Source of the DNA: Ulva prolifera
Lineage: Eukaryota; Chlorophyta; Ulvophyceae; Ulvales; Ulvaceae
Length of the DNA stretch: 64,000 nt
Assembly: GCA_023078555.1 (NCBI GenBank)
Contig: CM041201.1
Span: forward strand, 7,075,172-7,139,171
Direction of reading: 5' to 3'
The notes beneath the pieces were generated by a model. The model searched no databases. It worked only from the letters and a program-made list of their open reading frames with translations, and was not told where the DNA came from. Position 1 is the stretch's first letter. Each line of letters opens with the position of its first letter. A program made the translations under genes and the position numbers. Shown one piece after another: positions 36,691 to 47,100 of this stretch.

Positions 36691-39175
36691 GATGTAGGTG
36701 GGATGCAGGCAGGTGGGCTTGTTTGGCGAGGCTTATGAGGGCTGGAGTGCCTTGTTGTCTCTGCAGGCTGAACGCAGGTGTCCAGCGACGTGTGTGAGCG
36801 AGTCAGAGCCGGCATTTCCCACGGGGATTGGAGGGCGCCTGTCTGGAAATCAGTGTTTTGGTGTTTGGACATGTCCGCCACCGCAAGTACCTGGTCGAGA
36901 CTGCATGGGTGTGGGCAGCCGTTCTGTGATGTACACAGCACACTCTGGTCACTGCATTTGGTCCTGGAATCATTCGGAGACCCGTTTCATCGCCTGGCAA
37001 TCGTCCCCCTCTTCACAAGATGGAAATGGACTAGTCTCCGAAACATATGCTGACGTGAGCCAGCACGTGTGCCAGCAGCATCGGTATGTCCGCCGTCACA
37101 CCAACGACATCATAACAGCCAGAACCTCGGTCGGGTGTGTGTCTGGCTGGCGATTTCCGGAAATGCGCGACATACAAATACACCCATGCCATCCTTGACC
37201 ACTTCTAAGATCCGCGACTAGTATCATCGGACAGCCTTGACAACACTCGCAATATGGGCTGGGGCCATGGCTCAGCATTTATGCCAAGGCCGGAGTGTTT
37301 TGTTCGTGGGCAGAGTCTGTGGGCAGCTCCGCAGCCTAGGATGCCACACACCGCGGATCCGTGAGCCATCAAAAGTGCGTTGTCAAGACCAGCATCAACA
37401 TTGGCAGGATTCATGAGGGCGTGAAGATGGCGCACGGATGGTGGTGTGCGTGACGGGCTCCCAAAGACAGCAGCTGCGAGCGAGGCCTGAGCCACGTCCA
37501 ACGCTCTCAGAAACCTGTCCCGACGGATTTGTTGGACCGTCTTCCACACCGACAGCAGCAGAGATGTCCAGATCAAGTACTTGCGCATCTTTTGCATGTC
37601 TTCGGCGCAATCCGCTGTGGGGACTGGTCAGTTGAGATTCAGGGCACCGTCACACGAGCGATCGAGGTGTACCTGCAGTGCGGATCTACACGAGTCCAGT
37701 TCTATCGTTGTCAAGCCGCAACAGCTGTGACATCATATCTGATCTCGTCAATGCGGCTGCGAACAAGGCATGGCATGTTCTGTGACTTATGTGCTGCCTT
37801 GCGATTGGCCTGGCCAGCTGGGCTTGCGAATGACGTGTATATATGATGCATGCTCACGCACGCACACGATCGCGAAACCCTCGACCTCGCTGTCAGAAGA
37901 AGCCTGGTGTGGTGTCAGCTGTAGCTCAACTTCAGCGCTACCGACGCTGCACCAACTCGGAGGCGTGCTCCGAGATGGCCATAGACAGCCCATGCCACAC
38001 ATCTATGTACAGCATATATATATATGCACGGCGCCGTGGCTCCTCACGCACCCTAGGGTTTGCCCGACAGCTGCCTACTAGCAGGGTTGGCTGTTTACGT
38101 CACTCCGCAGCTGCAGCTTAATCTTTGTCACGTCTGGACCCTGCGCACTACATGAGGTAGAAATTTCACTGGTTCATGCTAGGTTACAGGTGTATGTACG
38201 AGGGACACCACACAAATTTGGCCAGACTGGCCAGACAGCACAGCAGCCAAGAGGCGTAGAAACAAGTCCCTGGCCTTGTAGTCGTCGTCCTCCAGGATGC
38301 CAGGCCGACCCTGTGAACAGGCAGCATCCGCATCTGCACCTCAACCAAACCGAGTGGCTCTGTAGTCCACGCCGGCCGCATGCCCGGTGAGCAGATCTGA
38401 TCAGTCAGATATGAGCCCCAGATGATGATCACTCATATGAGCCCCTCTGCTCTCCCTTCGAAAGTCAAGTATGTAGTCAGGCATGGCCTTGAATAACGTG
38501 GGACCGCACCACTCCGGGCGGACGGATCCACATGCAGAATTGCCGGAACCCACTGCGGGAACACATATGCAATGCATGATTGTGCACAAGCGCTACTCCT
38601 GTGCTAAGCGCAGTGTTCACGCGTGGCTGCGGCGACAGCCCAAATCACACGCAGACTCGAGCCCATGAACACGCGAAACACAGGGGGGGGGGGGGAATTG
38701 ACCACTTCCTTCGCCTGGTGTGGCATACAACACGTGCCTTGCAAGGCATGGCCGCAACGATCCAGCACCACGTCTACAACCGGGTTACAGGAGAGTAAAT
38801 TGCATCGGTACACCTTCATCTGATCCCGTGAGCTGCAGCGCGGGCCACAGCCTCACGTGATCCCAGCAAGCCACTGTTCAATTCTCCTCCACCTCGAATA
38901 CACCATGGTGTGCATGCCAACAGGAGCCGTGACACATGCATGCACCTCGTGGCATCGCCGTGCTCCTCATGCATGCACCTGGTGGCATCGCCGTGCTTGT
39001 GCGTTTCCCCGGCGGCGCAGCCGGCCTCTGCGACCCTTGTCCTTGAAACACTCCAGGCCAGAGCGCCTCACACACGAGTGGCGCCAGGCACATCCACCGC
39101 ATCATGCTCACAATCACCTTTGCACCCCACAAGTTACAGCACACCCCCACACCCCCCTCCCACGAAGTCGCGCCA
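36691..39175. other. Unresolved 2.5-kb region
   Basis: The best candidate is a minus-strand frame at 37205-37597 whose start, MQKMRKYLIWTSLLLSVWKT, is hydrophobic and whose later part is SVRHLHALMNPANVDAGLDN. I know no family like it. A run of 13 G lies at about 38683-38695 and a short TA repeat at about 38015-38025. No transposon termini or tRNA are visible. Confidence 0.3.
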
Positions 39176-40049
39176 CTATACCGCCGGCGCACCGCCGCTC
39201 CCGCCCTCCCCCTCTCCAGCCTCAGCCTCGGGCTGGCCGTCGTCCGCGAGGTTCCACTCGTACTTGCCGCGGGAGATCGACTCGAGGGCTTCCGTGACGT
39301 CGCGCTCCTCGCTCTCGAGCACCTTGTCCACGAGGCCGTAGTCCACCGCGTCGTACGGGCTGAAGTACTTGGGGCGGTTGATGTCCCTCTTCACCTGCTC
39401 CGCGTCCTTGCCGGTGTGCTTCGACAGCAGCGACACCACCTCGTCGTTCACCTTCCTGCACACCCACGCCACGATCAGCACCCCGGGGCCCTGCCGCGCG
39501 GCCACTCCGGGGCGGTGAACATGCACATGCATACGTGCCACGGCGACAGCATGGCAGGGCGCGTCGGAGGAGACGCGGCAGCACGCCGGTCACACAGCGC
39601 TGCATCGCCGCAGCGTCGCGGGAACATGCTCGGGCCGGCCCGCCGCAGCATGCATGCGCAGACTGCTGCACCGTCTGCTTGGAGCCGCGTGGCAGGAGCG
39701 GCGGCTGCTACAGGCAGGCCAGGTGTACTGACATGCCCGGAGCCACGTCATGACTGAGAGTGACGGAATTGTTAGTGCTCCGAGCCGAATGCCTCGGCCC
39801 ACACTACAGGCTACAGGGTGGGCGTGTGCTGCGGCCCTGATGACAGCGAGCACGAGCAAGCAGGCCACCTGCATGCATTGCGCGGACGGGGCTGCTGGCG
39901 GGAGCTGAGCAACGCCTACTCCACTCGGCTGGGGTGTGACCAAGCTGACGCGCTGTGCGCGCTGCGCAGATTGGACTCTGCACGGCCACAGCCGCCCTCC
40001 TCGCAGCAGGGTGCACCAGAGGCTGCCAGCACACACCCACACACCCACA

Positions 40050-40104
<55 letters not shown>

Positions 40105-40109
40105 ACACA

Positions 40110-40206
<97 letters not shown>

Positions 40207-41784
40207 CCTCCCCATCTGCGACCCCGCGCCAGCTGGCGCACACGGTCGGGGCCGCCGCGGCAATGACTGGCTGTGAGCACCCCACAGCCACGCCAGTGAC
40301 GCAGCGGAGGCACGGCAGCGGCAGCCGCTGCGTAACCCCCCCCCGTGTTCCGGCAGGCGCCGCTGCCGCATGCGCGCCCCTGTCGCAGCCGCCACAGGAG
40401 CGTGCGCCCATGAGCCTGCGCCTGCTCCACTGCCACTGCTGCAATTCTGCCCGCCAGCCCACGTCCGGTGCGCAAGATACACACGCGCCTGAAGTTTTGC
40501 GATGCATGCCAAAAGGAGCCCACAAGAGCTGGGCGGAAGCTACTCAGCCGACTGTGCGACCACGGAACAGTGTTGCGTCCCGGGCCCAGCCACCCAAGGA
40601 CCTGGCTCATGCGGCAGCTGCTGCCGGCAGAGAGGGGGGTGCCGCACCGCAGCTCGTTCCGGTAGATGTCGATGTCGGACGCCTGCATGCGCTCGTAGCG
40701 GTTGATGGGCTGGCGGAGCATGATGGTCGCCGAGGGGAGCGCCCCCCGCATGCCCGCCGTGCCCGCCGCCAGGAGCATCGCAGCCTCCCCGAACGCCGTG
40801 CCGACGCACATCGTGCGGATCGGCGGCTTGACATACATCATGACGTCGTAGATCGCAAATGCCTCCATCTCAAACCCGAGCCTCGGACCACCCTTCTGCA
40901 GCACGGGTCAGTCATGTGTCACCATTTGCTGCCAGGCCACGCACTCTGGCAGCTGCACAGCCGTGGCGTTGCAGCTGATGCACTCTGTGGCCGGCCGGCT
41001 GGCTGGCTGCAGCTTTGTTTGACCATTTTTGAAAGAGGCTGCAGCCTTCTGGATGGGGAACTTGCTCAGGTAGATGCTGCACTGACTGAGCTACAAGGCC
41101 CAAACACAGCAGCGATGATGCAATGTGCAGCTTCAGTTGCTGATGTTTTTCCACGGAGGGAGGCAGGTCTCACAGAACTGCACTGTGTGTGGACTGGGAG
41201 GGGAGGCGCACTGTCACCCCGGTTGAGTTGATGTACATGTTGATGGGATTCACTGCATTGTCGTACTGCAGGTAGAGCATCTCGGCCATGATGAGCTCTG
41301 TCACCGACGGCACCAGTGACATGCCCTGCATCGGGAGTCAGCGGTTGTCAGGCGCGGGCGTGGATAACAGGGTGACGGACCACTGATCAGCACATGCAGA
41401 CCACTGTGCACCTAGGATCGCACCAGGTACACTATTCGTTCTTTGAATAGATATGATGGAAGGTCTGGAGGCGTTTGTTCGGTTGCATCTCCAGCGAGCA
41501 TGGGTATAACCTGCGATGGATGGGAGTGTTGTTGCACAGCTAGCTGCATATTGCCTGTTGGCCCGGGAGCGGCCAGTTCAGGCGCAGGTTCTCCTAGCCA
41601 ACAGACCTGAATGACTCTGTTACACACTCTTCTGGCGCAGCAAGCCACAGCAGAAACTCACCGCTTGCACGTTTAGTCGCTGTGCGCGAGCGCAGACGCG
41701 TCCTTTAGGACGAGAAAGGCATTTGGAATTCGCCACTCGGGATCTAAACGATAATCCAGACATTTTCGTGTTCGCGGCGGCCAT
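39176..41784 (-). CDS. CLPR: ClpR-type plastid Clp protease core subunit (non-catalytic)
   Basis: Exon 1 (41784-41662, 41 codons) is a classic Ser/Arg-rich chloroplast transit peptide, MAAANTKMSGLSFRSRVANS, ending at a GTGAGT donor. Exon 2 (after an ATTCAG acceptor) holds TPPDLPSYLFKERIVYL. The next gives GMSLVPSVTELIMAEMLYLQ and NPINMYINSTGVT. The next has GFEMEAFAIYDVMMYVKPPI, then RTMCVGTAFGEAAMLLAAGT and SATIMLRQPINRYERMQASD. The last gives VVSLLSKHTGKDAEQVKRDI and RPKYFSPYDAVDYGLVDKVL, ending GGAPAV. In ClpP the nucleophile lies in a GxASMG motif. Here the equivalent is GTAFGEA with no serine, so the subunit is ClpR-like and structural. The particular ClpR paralogue (1-4) is not assigned. 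Confidence 0.92.
40030..40203 (+). repeat. (CA)n microsatellite in a ClpR intron
   Basis: About 170 bases of CA dinucleotide with a few CCA interruptions in the left half lie inside the intron between the RNELR and KVNDE exons of ClpR. On the transcribed strand it reads (GT)n. Confidence 0.97.
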
Positions 41785-42163
41785 GGTGACCAAGCTTTTA
41801 CAGAAGTTCGGCCAGGAGCGCCAACACGGTGGTCAGTTGCCAGAACGCACAGCGTGGAACAAAATGGACGTGCGCCTCCTGTGTTATAGCCAACGCTGCA
41901 AGTATGATGCCTGGGATTGCAAAGGTATTCGTTTGCTCGCGTTTTCGGGCGCAAACGTTTCCGGAGGACGCAGTCGTGGCTGATCGGATGTCGATGAGAC
42001 TTGTAGACACGTACCGTGCTCCAAACACCAACCGCATGCGTTCTGGCCGCAGTGGCATTCTATACATGCGCTTGCGCATTGTCAGGTACACAGGACTTTT
42101 CCACTTTCATTTTGAAATCCGCAAGGCGGTGGAAAGCTACCTGCGTAAGCGCAACTGCAGCGT
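41785..42163. promoter_or_regulatory. Probable bidirectional promoter of ClpR and peptide deformylase
   Basis: The two ATGs are 379 bases apart on opposite strands, so both promoters and 5' UTRs must lie here or overlap. No TATA box is obvious. Assignment rests only on gene arrangement. Confidence 0.55.
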
Positions 42164-43570
42164 ATGAGACCAGCCTTGGCGTATCGGGCAGTGCACAGGT
42201 GTATGCGCGCAGCAGAGCTGCAGATGAGCATGACAACCGTGCACAGATCCTCCATCGCAAGTTCTTGTACGTCTGCAGCTTCTGGTCGTGTGCGTAGAGG
42301 TAGACCTGTGGTGAGGGACGTTACTGCTCACGGGAAGAGAGGCCTCCAAGCATTGCAGGAGCTGGAAGCTGATCGCGAGGAGGAGCAAGTTCTTGTTGGT
42401 GTGTTTACTGAAACACTGTCTGAGTTACTGCATGCTGTGGGTGACTCCTGCTGCACACCCACATTCTGAGGCGAACAGCATGTGTCAGTGCCACTGGCTC
42501 CATCACTCATGAGCAATGGCTCTGCCTTGGCCCTAGGCTGAAAGCAGCTCACGCTCCGATACCTTGCAGCAACATCTCTAGAATGGAAGAGTCCACTGAC
42601 GTTGAAAGACATAGTCAAGTACCCTGACCCCCGCTTGAGAGCGAAGAACGCCACCCTCAAGGTGTTTGGTGATCGATTACAGGAGCTAGCTGATGAGCTC
42701 TTCGACGTCATGTACAAGTGCGACATCTAGCCACACATAGCTCGTGTCAAATGGCCACCTGCCTCAAGCCACAAGCGCATGCAGCACCGTCTCCAGTGGC
42801 CCGCACGCCAATTGCCCTGACAGAAACGATCAACAACTCCCACCACCAACGCTCGGTGCAGGGACGACGGTGTGGGCCTGGCCGCGCCACAAGTGGGCCT
42901 CAACCTGCGGTTGATGGTATTCAACCCGGCTGGCGAGAGGGGCAAGGGCGAGGAGCTGATCCTTGCAAACCCTCGCATCGTGTCCAGCTCAGGCCTCGAG
43001 ACTGACCAGGAGGGCTGCCTGTCCTTCAAGTACGGCAGAGAGATGATCGTCGGCGATGTGGAGGTGTGTGACTCCACCTCTTGAGCCAGCACTTCGACTC
43101 TGAGCCATCTGCATGCATTGCCGCTAGTCTACAACGAAATCGCCGTCCTCACAGAACATTTCCAGTGAACAGAGAGGAACCGGCGTTGTACATCCACAAC
43201 AGGCATTTGCCTCTTCTTGTCACCCCGTGTGGCCCTACAGATGCAGTATGCGCTCACTATTGTGCATGTGTACGTGAACCCCCACTTCTGCACGAGTCCA
43301 AAACAGGGTGAGAGGCGTATGCAGCGGCCAGCATCGATCAGGATCAAGGCGCAGAACGTACACGGGAAGACCCAGCGGCTGAAGCTGGAAGGCTTCACCG
43401 CGAGGGTGTTCCAGCACGAGTATGACCACCTCGAGGGCACCCTCTTTCCGGACCGCATGCAGCTGGACCACCTGGAGCGGGAGCGCAAGAAGCTCGAGCA
43501 GATGGAGGCTGACTTCCGGAAGAGCGACCCGAGGGCAGAGATCGAGTCTTGCCTTGCGAGGCTCGCCTGA
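42164..43570 (+). CDS. PDF1B: Peptide deformylase, plastid (PDF1B-like)
   Basis: Four exons fit exactly: 42164-42284, 42570 to about 42715, 42862-43063 and 43325-43570. Exon 1 is a transit peptide, MRPALAYRAVHRCMRAAELQ, Ser/Ala-rich afterwards. A split alanine codon joins it to TSLEWKSPLTLKDIVKYPDP. Exon 3 begins after a split lysine and holds motif I, GVGLAAPQVGLN, and motif II, QEGCLSF, whose cysteine binds the metal. Exon 4 has RPASIRIKAQNVHGK and motif III, QHEYDHLEG, with the two metal-binding histidines and the catalytic glutamate. The enzyme removes N-formyl groups from nascent plastid proteins. The C-terminal tail (LERERKKLEQMEADFRKSDP) is a charged helix as in PDF1B. Confidence 0.95.
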
Positions 43571-44151
43571 GCGGCTCTGCAGCCCTGCTGGCTGGCTGGC
43601 AGCTCCTGCACATTACACATCTTGACGTTTCAATCCGCAGTAACATGGTGCCTGGGGTGACCTGCTTGATTGCTCTCTAGGGCCAGGCGATTGTGCGTGA
43701 ATTGTTTCAGGCTTCCATGCCCAGCAGTCTAGCACAAGTGAGCCTACCGTGACTAGCACACTGCTCTACACCCCTCGGTTCATGAATTTGAGGTGGAGCA
43801 TCACGCCATGAAATTCGACCTCTTGCGCACAGCCATCCTTTGGCTGCGCCTGCCATGCGCAGCCTCAACACGCTTCACGAAGCTCGTTCAAGCAGAACGT
43901 GCACGGGCGGTTGTGCACCCTTGCTCCTGAGACCAGAAACTAGCACGAGCTTGGGCAGGGGCCACACATGCTGTGCACTGCACAGACTCTGCAATGCCGA
44001 CACACAGCCCAGAGAGCGACACAAGAACAGCGTGCACACACCCACGTGAATAATCGCGACTGCACCTTGCATGTGCCAGCGTATGCCACTTGGTACCCTG
44101 TGGGGCAACACGCACCTGCGCCCACAGGGCAGCAAGCGCGGTGCCGCGTGG
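43571..44151. other. Convergent 3' spacer between deformylase and HRQ1
   Basis: The deformylase (plus) and the helicase (minus) end toward each other. I see no coding segment here beyond likely 3' UTRs. Confidence 0.45.
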
Positions 44152-47100
44152 TCAGGCTCCGCCGCTGGTGCCCATCGGCTCCTCCGCTGCGGCCTTGTCG
44201 GCCCCGAGCTCGTGCTGCAGGGCGGCGGTGAGGACGATGACGGCGGCGCGCTTGCTCAGTGTCGCGTTGTACGCGTCGCAGCACGAGAAGTGGATGCAGC
44301 TCGGGCAGCCCGTCGGCTCGGTGCAGTCGCAGCGCGTGATCAGCAGCAGCGCCTCCCGCATCATCTCCGCAAATCTCGGGCCGGCCTGCATCATGTACTA
44401 ACGGATGTACGGGACGCTTTTGGCAGGAACCAAACACTCGGTTTGCCCACGCAGGTCTTGACCAGTCGTCGGTGGGGTCCCAGAAAGCTGGCAACTGTAG
44501 CAGTGCGAAACAACTGCAATCGAGCATGAACCACGCACTAGAGGCAGGCAGGCACAGGTGGTCGTGGCCAGAGGAGGGACGGAGGGAGGAGGGCACCTCG
44601 GCGGAGAGGCCGAGGCCGCCGGGGTGCGCGTCATACATCAGCAGCCGGTCGGGGCGGAAGCGCGTGGCGTAGGGGTTGTCGCACTCGGCGCGCATGTCGG
44701 CGGGGTTGCAGGCCATGAAAAGCGGCAGCACGTTGACGAGCGCGTGGCCGGCGGCGTGCAGGCCCTCCCGGTACTCCACCCCCGCCTCCTCACACTGCGC
44801 CTTCACGCCCGGGGGCACCCTGCACTGGCGCCGCGTGGTCATGGGCGGAATCGTGCTGAAAACCTGCGAGGGGCTCCGTGCTCTGCAAGGCTGCTCGCAT
44901 ATTCAAGCTCGGCCATGCTTCAGAGATGCTCAGCAGAACAACCTGAGAGCTGCTTTGTTGCTCAGCGAACCAACTGACCAGTGTTACGGACCACTGCAGC
45001 TGCTGCTGAAGCCGCTTCACGCAAGACAGCAGGTATAGGGGAGGGCATTGCCCAAGCGGGCGCGAGGCGCCCACGCAGTCGCCGGGTGCCTGCGCGTTGG
45101 CAGTGTCAGGCAGACGTCCCGGTGCCACGCACCGGACATATGCCGCCTCCGTCACGAACTGCACGTCCGGCAGGAACAGGTCCACGCGGTCAAACGCGAT
45201 CCCGGAGCCGCGCCAGATGCGCACAAACGCCATGAAGCGCTCGGTCACGACGGCCGGCCCGACGCGCGCGCCGCAGCGCGCGGCGCGCGGCCGCGGCGCG
45301 GCGGAGTACGCGAGCCGCGCGCCCGTCACGTGCACGTCGCGGTTGTGCACGGGCGAGGTGTAGTACCGCACGTCCGCGGCGACGACGTGTGCGATGCGGG
45401 TGGTGAGGTCGAGGCGCTTGCAGAGGTAGGGGCGGCCGTGGTGCAGGTAGACCGCCCCGTCGTACACCTGGAAGCAAGGCTGGCGTGCGCCTCATGAAGC
45501 ACATGATGTGTCGATTTCACCATGAGAGATGCGCGGGATACAGGGAAGGTAGCTGTGAAAAGTTCAGAACAACTTGATGAGGCAGGGCTGACACGCATCT
45601 CGAATGCTGTAGGCAGTAGAGAAACAATCGATCATTTTTAGCGCAGAGACTACAAAACACACTGAATTTACTGAGCCGTATCCTGAAAGGACATTGACAA
45701 CTCCAAACTAACGGGACCACATATGCCGAAGGGGTAATTGTGCAAGGGCTGTACGGCAAGAAGGTCGCAGACCTGGAAGAAGGCCTTGCAGGCCTCGATG
45801 GCCTCGATGGTGTCGCCGGAGGTGTCGTCGACGACGGCAAAGTGGTCGGGGTCGATCGTGCGCAGGCTCACGGCGGCGGCGGGGCGCGCCGCAGCGCCGA
45901 TGTAGTGGAACGCGCCCGGCTGCCCGGGCGTCTGCACGAGCTTCAGCGCGGCGCAGAGCGCGGTAATGGCGGGGTAGATGGCCTGCGTGACGCGGCCGCC
46001 GTATGTCAGGCGCCGAGTGCTAGGGGGAGCGGGGGCCAGGTGTGCGCATTGCAGTTCAAAGCGCCGGTTTGCGCAGGCGGGTGGATCATTCATGCCGAGC
46101 GACCTGTCAACATTGTCCGGCGCGGAACACGGAGCCGGCTAGAGAATCTGTGGACACTGCGGCGTCACATGCGCCAGGGCAGGGGCTGAGAAATGGCTGC
46201 AGGACGCCATGGGCGCAGGGGGGTGTGAGAAGGCGCGGGCAGCACGAGTTGGGGCGCACCGCGCCGAAAAAGCGCTGGTCGAGCGCCGGGACCAGCGGGA
46301 GCTCCACGGATGCACACACGAGGTGCTGCTGCAGCAGCACTTCGTTGTGCGGGTCGACGCGGGGCGTCTCGATCGCGCGCGAGAAGAGCTTATGGGGGTT
46401 GCGCATGAAGTGCTGGTCGAGCGGGCCGTCGAAGGCGACGTAGATGGAGAGGCTCGTCTGCTCGCGCCGCCCTGCATGCCGCCGGCACGCCTTGGCACGC
46501 GGGGCCGGCTCTGTTGCCGTAGACATGAGTCATGCGGTGCTCCCAGCAGCGCTTGCTGCTGGGCTCCCCACAGGAGCTGCGCGATCCAGTACAGCTGGTG
46601 GGAGCGCGCTGCGGCGTCTGCAGGGGGCTTGTTGGCAGCCACTCACGTGCATGCATATGTGACCCAATCACGCCAGGAACTCGTGCACCCTACGGCGACG
46701 GCACTGTGAGGTCGACTTGCATGCAGGGGGCCGGGGGGCGTGCCTGCGCGGCCGGCCTGCTGCCAGAGGGAGGCGACGGTGCCGGGGAAGGAGAGGTGGA
46801 GGGTGACGTCGAGGCCGCCGATGTCGATGCCGAGCTCGAGCGCGTTGGTGGCGGCGACGCCGCAGAGGTCGCCGCAGTGCAGCGCCGCCTCGATCGCGCG
46901 CCGCTCCGCCGCAGAGTATCCTGACCTGCACACCCGCGCACCCCGGCTGCTGGCAGCTGTCGAGCCGCACCATGATGGTGGCTACAGGTGAGGTGATGAG
47001 CAGGAACAGCACACGATGCCCCGTCTCCACGGCGAATGTGGCATGGAGGGTGCAGCGAGCCAGATCGAACCGAGGCCCACATGCGCCAAGATGTGGGTAG

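Noticed and set aside
39804-40904. Minus-strand Cys-Val repeat protein
   Set aside because: The Cys-Val run is the (GT)n intron repeat translated. Only the first part, which encodes the ClpR exon, is real.
39936-41231. Open frame of 431 codons on the plus strand rich in His and Thr
   Set aside because: It is a read-through of the CA microsatellite and the antisense strand of ClpR exons. The ClpR frame opposite is conserved and spliced correctly.
47060-47090. Possible tRNA B box on the minus strand
   Set aside because: GGTTCGATCTG lacks the closing CC, and no acceptor or anticodon arm fits.
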